NCBI GenBank assembly: GCA_001584585.1 | Contig: LSYV01000012.1 | Location: forward strand, 2,682,299 to 2,709,656 | Source of the DNA: Gonium pectorale | Taxonomy: Eukaryota; Chlorophyta; Chlorophyceae; Chlamydomonadales; Volvocaceae | Direction of reading: 5' to 3' | DNA: 27,358 nt | Shown: positions 1-10,062 of the stretch, one piece after another | Layout: every line of letters begins with the position of its first letter | How positions within the stretch are numbered: position 1 is the stretch's first letter | Translations under genes and position numbers: made by a program | Notes under the pieces: generated by a model | Told to the model about the DNA's origin: nothing | Database searches by the model: none | What the model saw: the letters and a program-made list of their open reading frames with translations, nothing else

Positions 1-840
1 GGCAGCAAGGCAACAAGCAGCTCCAAGGCATCGCGCTCGCAGGGCAGGGTGCGGCTGCACGGATACCCAACGCATAGATTGGAAGGGCCGCTGCCGCCGC
101 TATACCGTTGCCATTCGCCCTCTTATTACTCCCTTGGGTGCCATCCGCCTCACCCTCGCTCTGCACCGCCGTGAGCGCCTCGAACAGGCACCACACGCGG
201 GTGGGCGCGATGGGCGAGCGCCAGGGGTACATGGTGAAGAGCACGGCCTTGGACGCGCGGATGACGCCCGGGAAGTCCGAGTCCGGGTGGTCCTTGAAGT
301 CTCCCGCGAAGTGCTGCGTGACCGCCAGGATGTCCACCCAGTAGTACACAGGCACGAACTTCTTGCCCCGCTCCGTGTCCGCCAGGCCCTCGTAGTGCCG
401 CTCAACCAGCGACACAAGGCCCGAGAAGGTGTAGCTCCACGCGTGGCTCACAAAGTAGGACGTGGGGCCAACGGCCCGCGGGGTGCCCGGTAGCTGACTC
501 AAGGTGCCTCCGTGGCACCATTCCGGCTCATATTTGCCCAGCTGGCCCCCGACCAGGCAGTCAATGAAATTGGTCTTGAACTTTGACGTGGCAGGTTGTA
601 CGTACTCCCTGACCACCTGACGAGGGACGAAGCGGGGACGGCGGTTGTTTGCATGGCTGCGGGGGGGGGGGGGGGGCGATGTGGGGGCCCGAGGTTCCCC
701 TATCAAGGGAGATTGCTCACCTGAAACGTCTTAAGGTCACCCAGGTACCCCGATGTCTTCCCCGGAACCTTCTCCTTGGCGAGCTCGCGCAGGAAGAAGA
801 CATGCACCGCACGGTCGGGCAGGCGAAGGGACGAGGACAT
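1..840 (-). CDS. TIR-like 'SHAW'-domain protein, 5' part (runs off left edge)
   Basis: Exon 1 is 840..721: ATG, 40 codons, starting MSSSLRLPDR and ending LGDLKTFQ before a GTGAGC donor. Exon 2 is 616..154. It starts VVREYVQPATS in the matching phase 0 and carries CLVGGQLGKYEPEW, then SYFVSHAWSYTF, FVPVYYWVDILAV, LFTMYPWRSP and TRVWCLFEAL. The series SHAW, YWVDI, PW and RVWCLFE is what I know from a TIR-like domain expanded in algae and other protists; I infer a signalling or scaffold role, not an enzyme. Exon 2 ends at a GTGAGG donor. A further exon near 1-60 probably reads RTLPCERDALELLVALL, but I could not match its phase to exon 2, so that junction is open. Intron 1 (720..617) contains a run of 16 C on the coding strand. 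An acceptor at 657 is out of phase, so I chose the one ending at 617. Family name is moderately sure; the 3' end is outside the window. Confidence 0.7.
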
Positions 841-984
841 TGCATGAAAGTTACCTATGCATTGATTATGTCCGCTCCTTGAATCCTAGATTGGCGGAAG
901 TAATACTTCCCAACCGAAACTTAACCTACGTACACGTATGTCAGCACTCAGCAGCTCAGCACGGCCAGCCAAAACGCCAGGCAG

Positions 985-994
985 CCTTATATAG
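985..994 (-). promoter_or_regulatory. TATA box of the SHAW-domain gene
   Basis: On the minus strand the bases read ctatataagg, about 145 bp upstream of the ATG at 840. A start site about 30 bp downstream would give a 5' leader of roughly 115-120 nt. The motif and spacing are seen; its use is inferred. Confidence 0.5.
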
Positions 995-1146
995 CTATAG
1001 GTAGGTCGTTTGAGCTTGTCTCCAATTTATCACGGATCCCATCTTACGACTGCGACCGTAGGCTCGCCCTACCACAGTATAACGGATGTCCAAGTTCAGC
1101 ACCAGCTTACAGTATGTGATACGTGGGAATATACATGACGTGCTTG

Positions 1147-1181
1147 CTCATACACATAGGGTTTCTCATACACATAGGGTT
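1147..1181. repeat. Two tandem copies of an 18-bp unit
   Basis: The unit ctcatacacatagggttt occurs at 1147-1164 and again, lacking its last base, at 1165-1181. A fragment of a third copy (tcataca) follows the adjoining palindrome at 1214-1220, as if the palindrome interrupts the array. Confidence 0.85.
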
Positions 1182-1213
1182 ATATTGCCAAGCACATGTG
1201 CTTGGCAATATAA
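1180..1213. repeat. 34-bp perfect palindrome
   Basis: Each half is 17 bases: ttatattgccaagcaca is followed directly by its exact reverse complement, with no spacer (centre 1196/1197). It could extrude as a cruciform or fold as a hairpin if transcribed. No target-site duplication beyond the neighbouring tandem repeats is clear. Confidence 0.9.
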
Positions 1214-1292
1214 TCATACAGAGCCGTCCCTGGCTGTGCGCTGGCGTGAATAACACAACAAACAGCGTGTCTTCGGCCCTCGGACTATCTAC

Positions 1293-1297
1293 TTACA
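1293..1297 (-). terminator. Poly(A) signal TGTAA, zinc-motif protein gene
   Basis: Minus strand reads gattgtaagt. TGTAA is the usual algal (Chlamydomonas-type) poly(A) signal. It lies about 605 bp past the stop codon at 1902, giving a 3' UTR of normal length for this group. Confidence 0.4.
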
Positions 1298-1901
1298 ATC
1301 TACCCATGGCCGCGCTGGCTTTGACGGATACCTGTAACCTTGTAACCTTGTAACCCAGCCCCCCCGGGTGCCTGCGTGCCTTCATGCTCAGGCGCCAGCT
1401 CGCTCCGTCGATCTGAATGGGCGTGCACCACCCACCGGCACAGTCTCCCGTCCAATGCCATACAGGCGTTTGTTGCAGTCCCAGCAGTCCCTGCTCCTTC
1501 AGGCGCGCACAGCCCACAGACAGGATAGCACACCGTCCGTCCATCGCACGAGTGGCAAGCTGCCCCTGTCCCCAAAGCCGCTGCTATAAGCACCCCGAAC
1601 GCGCCCACCATCCGCATCTGACCTTGACCATGCCGGTAAATTACGCTGTCCCATTCTTGCACCCGCTGTGCGCAAACCTTGATTGCGGGCTTTTGCTCTC
1701 GACACTCCGCACTGCCCAGTGCCCAGCAGTGCCCAAATCTGCGTAGAAACACAAACAGGCAATCGTGGCGCGCCCAACACGGCACCACAGCAGCAGCCCC
1801 CGTCGCGCCCCAGTCCCGGCTCTTGCGCTTCCGTAGCTTCCGGGCCACGATCGACCAGGCACAGCGACAAAGCTCGCGGCGCCCATCACAGTGCAGCCAC
1901 G

Positions 1902-2107
1902 CTAGCACAGTTCCAGGCTTCGGCAGTGCGCGAAGATGTCCGCCACCTGCCCGCCAACAGCCCGGCAGCCCGGCTCCTCGGCTCGGCGCGGCAGGGCCGC
2001 CGCCTCAGCCGGCGGCCGCCCTCCCGCGCCGCCTTGCGAGTGACGGCGCTGCGCCAGACCCTCACCGGCTTCCGGGACCCACGCCACCACTCGCCGACTC
2101 CACCAAC

Positions 2108-2139
<32 letters not shown>

Positions 2140-4915
2140 TGCTTGACCCCCGCCTCCTTGCGCCCGCCGGCCTCCCCGTCCCGTCCTCCTCCGTCCTTGC
2201 CGCCCCCTGCCGCGGGCCCCTGCTGCACCGCGGCCGCCACGTAGTACCGGAAGCCCACCAGCAGCCCGGGCAGCGCCGGCCGCGTGGCCAGGCGGACGGG
2301 CCGGGCGACCACCAGCTCGGGCGGCCACAGCCCGGGCAGCCGCGTGGTCCGAGTGCCGCAGCGCATCAGCTGCGCCTGCAGCGCACTGCAGTCCTTGCAC
2401 TGCGCAAAGTAGACCTGCTTGAGGGCGGGGTCCTTGAGGCACAGGAAGTCGGCAACCTTGCAAAAGGGCCAGATGCGGGGCGGAGGTGGGGCGGGCGCGG
2501 TGTTGATGTTGTCGAAGCGAAGCTCTTAGTAGTGAACGTGTGAGCGCAAGGTGCCCACACCACCCCCGCCCCTAGCGCCCCGACATCCCTTTAACGCAGG
2601 GCCAGGGAGTCAGCGGGCAGAAATTTGATCACCTATGGGTTTCTACCGCGCGTGATCAGACATTATCCCGTCCGAGGACAGGACCGGTGCTCGCCTGCCA
2701 GCCACGCGCAACAATGCCCGCGTGCCCAGGCCCCTGCCCAGCAAAGCCCCGTGTGTTGCCTCCGGAGCCGCGCTAGAGCTGACGTGGCGTCTAGGCTAGT
2801 TCTGTCGCCCGATCGGCCCAGATACTTGCCCCCCCTCCGGCGCACCCGCACGAGCAGGCCCTCCAGGTTGAGCGACGTGCGCGCCGCCTCCCGCGCCGCC
2901 AGGGCGTCCTTGACAATCTTGTAGGGCGGCTGGTGGTCGCCAATCACGCCGTTGCGCAGAGAGCCTGGGGATCGAGGAACACGACCGGGCGAGTCCGGAA
3001 CCAGGAGGAGCCGAAGAGAAGATGAGGCAGCCAACAGTAAAACAGCCATCAGCTTGGGGACAGCCGCTGGACGGGCATCTAAGGGCACATGGGCCACCAT
3101 CTGGGCAGGGGCTGGGGTCCCCGGCCGGGCAAGGGACAAGTGGCAGCGCGATTCGGGACGGTCTCCACGGCCCCGCTGTCACCTGAAAGAGGGCTCTTAC
3201 AACTGCTATCAGGGCGCTTTTTCCGACTCCCAATCGTTGGGAGGAAGGATGGGGAACGGAATGCCCCATTGCAACCCATTCCACTCCACTCTTCAAGTCC
3301 CCGCCACTGCCCGACGCGCGCCTCACCGCAGGTGTGGCAGCCGTACCGCCCAAATATGACGGACAGCTGCGCCTTTTCGGTGGCTGTCGAATACTCGGTT
3401 GGCCCCGTGGGAATGTGCATGCTGCCGAAGGCGCCCGGCTTGGCCAGGTGGCTGGGCAGCAGGCGCCGGAACTCGTGCCGGCACAGCAGCTGCGGGCAGG
3501 CGGGGGGCAGTGCGGGGGTCAGGATGGAGGCGCCGCCGATGCGGGTGACCCCTGTTTTCGCAGCGCGATGCATGGCGTGGACAGCCCTTTCGCGACCGCC
3601 AGCGCCCGACTCAGTAACCGCGCCTTCGCCCCCGCCCGCCTGCCTGAGCACCGCGCGCCCCAGCGCTACCAACAGCCCATCATGGCGCGTGACACGCAAC
3701 CCGTGTACTCCGGTGTCTGCCCCCGGCCACCCCCCTTCGTCAACTCTCCGCCAGTCCGCCCACACACCTTGAACACGGCGGGACCCAGAGCCATGTCCAA
3801 AGCCACCTCCTGGGCGTCCCAGGCGCGGCCCAGCTGCCCCGGCAGCAGCCGGAGCGCCCCCAACAGCCCCTCGCGACGTCGCTCCGAATGCTGCAGCGCC
3901 GCCAGCGAGGCGCGGCTCACATGGCCGGCGGCCGCGGAGGCCAGCGCCACAGAGGCGAAGCCCCACAGCGGCCCCAGCAGCGGGGTGGCGCAACTGATGC
4001 GCGCACAGCCAGCCGCCACCTGCGGCGGCGGCGGGCGGATCAGCAGGAAAGCGTGCTCCGACGGCCAAACGGGGGGGTGGGGATGGGGAGGGTGAGGCTC
4101 GGCTTGCTGCCGCCGTGAGGGCGGCGGGGGTGCACCCCGGTGCGGTGCGGTGCAGGCTGAGCAGCAACAGAACACACAGTGGTCCTGAGATTTGCGCCGC
4201 CGGATCAGAGCCGAGTCCAGGGCATCCTCCCAGATAGATTGAAAGCTCAATACGGTACGACTTCGGATGCGCGCAGGTGCTGTGGGGAGGCTCTCCACCC
4301 CAACGGCGGCCCCGGTAACATCACGCTTGGGTGAAGGCACGAGCACCGTCCTAGCACGAGGCCGGGGTCGGAGGCCAATAATCCGCCACCTGTACCCAAA
4401 TGTCCACACACCCACATGGCAGACGGCGAGGGTGGAGTTGTAGGCGGCGCACGAAATGCCGAGCTGCAGCGCGCCGGCTTCGAGCTGCGGCAGCAGCGCA
4501 GCAAGGGATAATGGCGAAACGTCCGTACGGTGTTCCGGCGGAACATAACAGCAAGGCGTTGCAACTCGGCAATGGAGGGCTAGTTGAACCGGCATCTGGC
4601 AGCGCAAGAGCGAGAGCGCCTCCACCAGGCAAGGTGTAGTGCAGCGCGGCGGCGCCCAGGCCGCCCCACCCCCAGCCAACCAACCTGCTGCACGGCCGGA
4701 TGCGACGCAATCTGGAGGGCGACCTGCTCGACTTGCTTCCTGCCGGGCGGGTATACGGGCGGACCTGAGGGGACCGTGTGGAGGTGTCCGGCCGCCCCCG
4801 GATGCCTCGCAAAACACCTCCCGTAGGGTTGTTGTGCGACGGCTACTGACGGGAGTGCGGTAGCCAATCGTCCTTACCTTACATCATTAAAGTCCCACAC
4901 ATTGCCGCCTCCCAT
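1902..4915 (-). CDS. Unrecognised protein with membrane-like segment and CHTCG/GDHQPP/CKDCS zinc motif (HNH/treble-clef-like)
   Basis: Well-supported exons are (..4805)..4685, 4484..4416, 4019..3768, 3489..3327, 2964..2830 and 2524..1902 (stop TAG). All junctions from the end of the 4685 exon onward agree in phase. One intron starts with GC (GCAAGT at 2829). The frame reaching 4685 has no ATG, so I propose a first exon 4915..4878 (MGGGNVWDFNDV) joined to an acceptor at 4806 or 4818; this part is tentative. The product is about 466 aa. Order: basic, Pro-rich N-terminus; VEQVALQIASHPAVQQ; a hydrophobic Gly/Ala segment (TPLLGPLWGFASVALASAAA); FGRYGCHTCG; GVIGDHQPPYKIV; WPFCKVADFLC; YFAQCKDCSALQAQL; then a low-complexity tail with nine Gln. 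Paired CxxC motifs around a DH pair suggest a zinc treble clef of the HNH nuclease type. Nuclease activity is not shown, and the zinc site could be purely structural. It is divergently arranged with the TrmO gene. Confidence 0.75.
2108..2132. repeat. (GCT)n trinucleotide repeat encoding poly-Gln
   Basis: About eight GCT/GTT units on the plus strand. Read on the minus strand in frame they give nine Gln in the C-terminal tail of the zinc-motif protein. Confidence 0.9.
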
Positions 4916-5278
4916 CCTCGGCAGCTTTTCCTTGCGAGCTATCGACACCAAACTCGATTAATACCCATCATATCGCCTATCGGGTCGAGCCATGGCTGGG
5001 GCGAGCAATCCGATCCCTACCAAGCGATGCACATTTGCATAGTGCCAATTTTGCCGAAACTTGCCGCTCGTCCAACAACTGCCGACGTGACTTTCGGTTG
5101 CACCTGTTCTGTCTTCGTCCGACCTTCGGCGATAGTCCATTGTTTTCGAATACTAGCCTTATTAATTAGGTGCAACTTGCACGGTTGGAAAGCGAACGTT
5201 GGGTTCCGTCAGCCGCTTAAACGCCGCTCCATTGAATTAATTGAAATCCTAATTAAATTGCCTGAGATATCTCTAGTG
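4916..5278. promoter_or_regulatory. 363-bp divergent promoter region
   Basis: It separates the proposed ATG of the minus-strand zinc-motif gene (4915) from the ATG of the plus-strand TrmO gene (5279). The TrmO side is unusually rich in A and T (5158-5262, with several attaat/aattaa words) for this window. I see no clear TATA box in either direction. Shared regulation is an inference from the arrangement only. Confidence 0.45.
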
Positions 5279-7717
5279 ATGCCCTGGGACCGGCAGCAAG
5301 TGTTCGAGCGATGCGCCGTCGTCGCCGCTGCGACTTGCAGTTCCTACTTGCTCTGTCGTTGGTTCGCTGAGAGGTAACGTCGTAGCCGAGGCGGATGCGC
5401 TTATGCTTGCGGTTAGAGAGTGCGGGGTGGGGTTGGGCAAGGGCGGTGATGGCGGGAGGCGACGGGGCACGGTGCGACGCCATGTGCGTTTACCTGACAG
5501 GGGCATTGTAAATGATGAAATTGGAACTCTGCAGCGTGCCTGCCACCTGAAACCTGATTGACAGGGCCACGCCTGCCTGTTTATGGATGGCACCAACCGC
5601 ATAGGTCAGCGTCAGCAATCCCCCCCCCAAGCTCAGACCACTTACCTCTGCCTGGTACCCTGCCTCCGTGCCGCCCTCCGCAGGCGTCGGCCGGCGGACT
5701 CCGAGGAGCAGCTGCAGGAGCTGCAGGTGAGCTGCCCGCGGCGTGTTCCGGCTTAAGGGCGGCTTGGGGCCCGCGGATGTTGGGCAGCGCGCCGTGGCTG
5801 AGGGCCTCTGGACGACAAACACCGTTATGGCAGCGGCAAGGGCGGATTCACCTGCATACCATATGGCATAGTGCGCGCCGTGTGTGGGAACTCATCGAGA
5901 GCGGCCACGCCACCACGCAGTACCGTATTTCGTGGCGCGAACGCCCGCACGCCTGTTGGGTGGTGCAGGGGAACTCCGCGGCGGCAGGCAGCAGGGTGCC
6001 GCGGCGTGGCGCCAAGCGATGGCATGTCATGGGTTGCCCACGCGGTCCATGCGCGGAGCGGGCCGCCAGTGCGCGTCGCTGCCACCGCATGGTTCCAACG
6101 TGCCCTGCACTCCCCTCTGCCCCACTGCCCCACTGCCCCGCCACCCACCATCCCGTCACAACCCGCCCGCTCGCAGGCCTCCCTGCAGCACGAGCGCGTG
6201 AAGCGGAAGGCGGACCGCGTGGGCCGCATCCGCGCGGAGCAGGAGCTGCGGGCGGTCAAAGTGCAGCTGCAGCAACTGCAATTGCAGCTCCAATTGCTGC
6301 AGCAACCGTCCTCGCAACAGACAGAACTGATCAATGCGGCAGAGACGGGGCGGGAAGCGGCATGCGGAGCCAGCGGCACGGGCCGGCTGGGAGCTGCGGC
6401 GGAGGCGGCAGGGGAGGGGCCCGCCAACGCCACAGGATCCTCGGCGTCGGCTGGCTCCAAGGGGAGCCGGTCTCGGCTGAAAAAGCAGGCGCCTGCCGAG
6501 GCGGCCGGTGACGATGTCTGTGGGTTAGATGAGTACGGCGCGGTCGGCGGCTCTGCGGCCTCGGCTGAGGGTGGGATGGGCGAGGAGGACGCTCCCGGAA
6601 GCGGGAGGCGGGGCGCGCAAGCCATGTACGAGACCAAGCGCGCAGCGGCCGCAGCGGCGGCGGCGCTGGCGGCCGCTGGCGCGGCGATGCCGGCGTTCCC
6701 CTTCCGGCCCATCGGCCACCTGCGCTCCGTGTTCAGCGAGAGGTGGGCGCCGGTTCCCTGTATGGGCGGGTCGGGGCGTGGTCGGGTGAAGGGAGGGGTT
6801 GCAGGCACCACTGGGTCGGTCACAACACCGGCTGCTCGACGGCGAGGGCGAGTGCTGCTGTACTCGGGGCCTGCTCAGTGCGGAGTGGGCGCGGGGCCAC
6901 AACGCCAATTTTCTCATCCCTCCCCTGACGGAGCACGCCGCTACCTCCTAGCGGGCGCAATTCCGCCGTCCAGCCCCCCTTTCCCCTCCCCCCCCCGCGA
7001 GCCTATCACTGCGCGGCCCTCACAGAATGCGAAACACAATGCACAATGTACGCCGCCTCGTCTCAATCCCCGTTCCTTCACGCCGTCGCTCTCTCCGCCC
7101 GGTCACTCGCCTGCCCGCCCGCCCGCCCTCCAGGAACGGCACGCCCCGTCAGCCGCAGCTGGTCCCCGCCGCCCGCTCGCGGCTCGTGCTGGCGCCCAAC
7201 GTGCCGGCCGCCTGCCTGGAGGGGTTGCAGCAGTACAGCCACTGCTGGGTGCTCTACGTCTTTCACGCAAACACGGGTGGGTGCCCAGTGCGCTGACTGC
7301 CTGGCTGCCTGGGTGGGCGGGTGGGTGGTTGGGCAGGTGCGCGGGTGTGTGGGTAGGTGAGGTCGGGGGCATGCTGGTGCGGGTCCGGAACCCGGGAAGT
7401 CACGCGCTCTCGGATTCATTCTATCATACTCCTTCCCCCTCCCCTCGCCCCTGCCCTCCCCTCACCCCCAGACCTGGCTAAGTACCTCTCCCCCGACCGC
7501 TCGGGCCTCAAGGCCAAGATCCACGTGCCCCGTCTCAACGGGGGCCGCATGGGTGTTCTGGCAACGCGCTCGCCGCACCGGCCCTCACCCATCGGGCTCA
7601 GCACCGCGCGCATCATCGGAGTCGAGGTGCGCACCCCCCGCTTTCCTGTCCCCGCCCGCCCTCCATGGTCACAGCTGCCCGGGCTGGCCTCGGGATCCTT
7701 CACACCTGGGTACCGCC

Positions 7718-7758
<41 letters not shown>

Positions 7759-9028
7759 GGGCGTACGTCGCGAGGCTCAGGTGCTAAAGGTGCACACGAT
7801 GCCGCACCTCGCACCACAAAGCATGCCCACCAAGAGCCCGGCCACTCAGCAGCTCCTCGCCCGTCATCGGCGGGAGCCATTCATCGATTCCCCCCTCCTA
7901 CCCCTGCTCGCCCTTTGTCCCCCTCCCTGACCATCACCACCGCAGGGCAACACGCTGCTGCTGGGCGGGGCGGACATCGTGGACGGCTCCCCGGTGCTCG
8001 ACATCAAGCCGTACGTGCCCTTCTGCGACTGCCTGGTGGACGCGCGGGCGCCCGCATGGGTGCAGGTGCGGGGCGAGGGCCTGGACCGGGGCGGCACCGC
8101 CCGGCCCGATCATCAGATGGGGCGGCGCTCGTTAGTGCCTCACCAACTGCGTGTGCGGCGCCGGCTCCCGCTCTGATGGTCAGCTCCCGCACCGGAATGT
8201 CGTCCCCTGTCCCCAGGCATGACATGCCCCATCTGCCGCACTCCGATGAGGATGCTGTTTATCGTGAGGCGGTCAACAGCACCCCTCCCCTCAAGACCAC
8301 CACAAGACTCTCCTCCTGCGTTGCTTCTCGGCATTACGCGTTACGACCCATTTGACCGCCCCATATCCCCCCCCCCGCTTCGCTCGCAGGCGGAGGCTGA
8401 GGACGAGCCGCTGGCGGTGTCCCAGGTGGTGGTAGGCCCCCAGGCCGCCGCCGCGCTGGCGGCCGCATGGGGAACACGGCGCGCTAGCTCCATGTACGAC
8501 AGTGCCGAATCGTACACCGAGCTGGTGCGTCAGGTGCTCAGTCGCGACATACGCTCCGTACACCAGCGCCTGCACGTGCTGCCCACGGCGGCACCGCAGC
8601 CGGCAGCTGGAGCTGAGGGAGCGGCGGCACGGGGGGAGGGGCAGGTCCCAGCCCCGCCCTCAGGCAGTGGCACCGGCACCGGCTCTGGCTCCGGGCTCGC
8701 TCCACCGCCGCCCTCGCAGCAGCTGGTGGTGTCCTCCGCCCCTCCGGCGGCCACCGCTGCCGTCGCGGGGCAGGGCGGTCAGGCGTCCACCACAGCTGGG
8801 GCTGCTATGGGCGCCGTGAGGTCCTGGCCCGCCAGTGCAGAGGATGGCGCCAAGGCAGGACCGACTGGCGGCGACGAGGCTGCTGGAGCCTTCGACGTCC
8901 TTGACGGCGGCGCCGCAGCGGGGCAGTATCACGTGGTCCTGGACCACATCTACATCTCGTACGACATTGGGCCAGGTGGCGTGGTGGTGGTGCGGGACGC
9001 CTGGGTGGACCCCATCACCGCAAAATGA
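5279..9028 (+). CDS. tRNA (N6-threonylcarbamoyladenosine-37) methyltransferase, TrmO/TsaA (UPF0066) family
   Basis: Exons 5279-5373, 5684-5726, 6177-6742, 7134-7276, 7472-7626, 7946-8065 and 8390-9028 join in phase to 586 aa. Family enzymes use S-adenosylmethionine to methylate t6A37 in tRNAs that read ACN codons. Motifs: PIGHLRSVFSE then RNGTPRQPQL (about 224-244), LEGLQQYSHCWVLYVFH, KIHVPRLNGGRMGV, LATRSPHRPSPIGLS and DIVDGSPVLDIKPYVP (about 345-360). A C-terminal VVLDHIYISYDIGPG block resembles the eukaryotic TRMO tail. Residues 10-30 are hydrophobic (CAVVAAATCSSYLLC), and 37-95 form a coiled coil containing GRIRAEQELRAVKVQ, as I recall from plant TrmO proteins. Two Ala/Gly/Ser-rich linkers (about 95-222 and 430-545) make it longer than the human or bacterial enzyme. 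Start: first ATG of the frame before the hydrophobic segment; no family member is needed to support it. The hydrophobic N-terminus may be a membrane anchor or an organelle signal; I cannot decide which. Confidence 0.93.
7719..7758. repeat. (TGCC)n tetranucleotide microsatellite in TrmO intron 5
   Basis: About nine and a half uninterrupted TGCC units, wholly inside the intron 7627-7945, so with no effect on the protein frame. Confidence 0.92.
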
Positions 9029-10062
9029 CGGCGACGTGGGGTGATGGGGTCGACAGCAGTAGGGCTAGTGCAGTGCAGTGCCCGGTGGCGGCGGCTGGAG
9101 ACACATGTGCATTAGCCACCCGTACTCAGTCGTGAGCCACCGAGGATACGTGTGGCATGAGGGTGGTAAAGACGCCGATGCTGCCCGTAGGATTAGTCCT
9201 GGGTATGACAGAGGACCGGTGTTTCTTGCTAATCTTAAAACCGCCTGCCAATGTCATTTGCATGCTGCATAGGGCTCGTCTAACTTGTTCGGCGGGCGCT
9301 AGGCGTAGTGTGCGGAGGAACTCGAAGAGTCGGCCCGTCAGGCGGTCCCACGGGACGTTTGTGTACGGCATCTACGGTCTCGCGTCGGTCAGCAGTCGTC
9401 GAGCCCACGTCGAGGCCAGGGCAAAACAAAGATGGTTTCAGAACTGTGCACGAACACGTAAATCATGCCTACCGCACCTCGCGCTTAATCGTCTTGCAAT
9501 ATTTAGCCGAGCTCGAGCCTTACTTTGCCTTAATTTACCATTTAAAAGTCGACTGGAATCTCCAACAAGAACTGCAGCGCCTGCCTGCTCCTCAGCGAGT
9601 ATTCACTTTATTCATAGCTGTGGCCTTCCTTGGCGTCGGTGAACCTCAGTTACTTGTTACCTATTTGGTAATCATAACCACACGTGGCGATTGCGGAAGA
9701 CTTCAGAAACAGCACGCAACCGAACTTGGGCGCTCGTGCGGAGCCATGGCTCTGCGCATTGCTGGACCTAAGATGGTGAGCTTCGTGGAGACATGGGGTC
9801 GTTCCAGTCTCTTGGGGTCGTTCCGTCAGTTGCTGGGTCCGACGGGCACAGAAGGGTCAGACCAGCTGTTTTAAGGCCTTCGAGCACTTACATTTCAGCA
9901 CGGTTTTACAAGGGCAACATGGCGCACTCAGAAACTTTCTCGAGCCGATGCCGAACGTCCTCGTTGTGCCCATGGGTCGCTCGTGCCTCTGACCTGTGCC
10001 CCTCGCTCGAACGGGCCTCATCGGGGCTTGCCGATGTCAAGCCGCTTATTATTTTATTTATA
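9029..10062. other. Gene-free stretch between TrmO and the first DUF4436 gene
   Basis: Less rich in G and C than the flanking exons. It should contain the TrmO 3' UTR and the promoter/leader of the DUF4436 gene. I found no TGTAA within 300 bp of the TrmO stop and no clear TATA box before 10063. An open frame at 9308-9874 begins with GTG, matches nothing I know and has no coding-like third-base bias. Confidence 0.4.

Larger units (their letters stand above)
1015..1901. other. Gene-free stretch between the two minus-strand genes
   Basis: No convincing coding segment. It holds a tandem 18-bp repeat, a 34-bp palindrome, and a small array with three TGTAA motifs on the plus strand (1331-1353). 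The part from 1901 down to about 1280 is probably the 3' UTR of the minus-strand gene ending at 1902, because a minus-strand TGTAA lies at 1297..1293. Several 70-200-codon open frames here have no coding character and overlap one another. Confidence 0.5.

Noticed and set aside
652..657. Acceptor directly after the long C-run in SHAW gene intron 1
   Set aside because: It has the best polypyrimidine tract but would join exon 1 out of phase; the acceptor ending at 617 keeps the frame.
3079..4167. 362-codon minus-strand open frame
   Set aside because: It reads through two introns; only parts coincide with exons of the zinc-motif gene, and the rest is Gly/Ala/Arg nonsense from GC-rich introns.
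5871..7481. 536-codon plus-strand open frame
   Set aside because: It contains the real TrmO exon 3 but extends through flanking introns; the TsaA-domain exons before and after are joined only by splicing.
9308..9874. 188-codon plus-strand frame between TrmO and DUF4436 copy A
   Set aside because: Begins with GTG, lacks known motifs and coding-like codon use, and has no link to a spliced neighbour.
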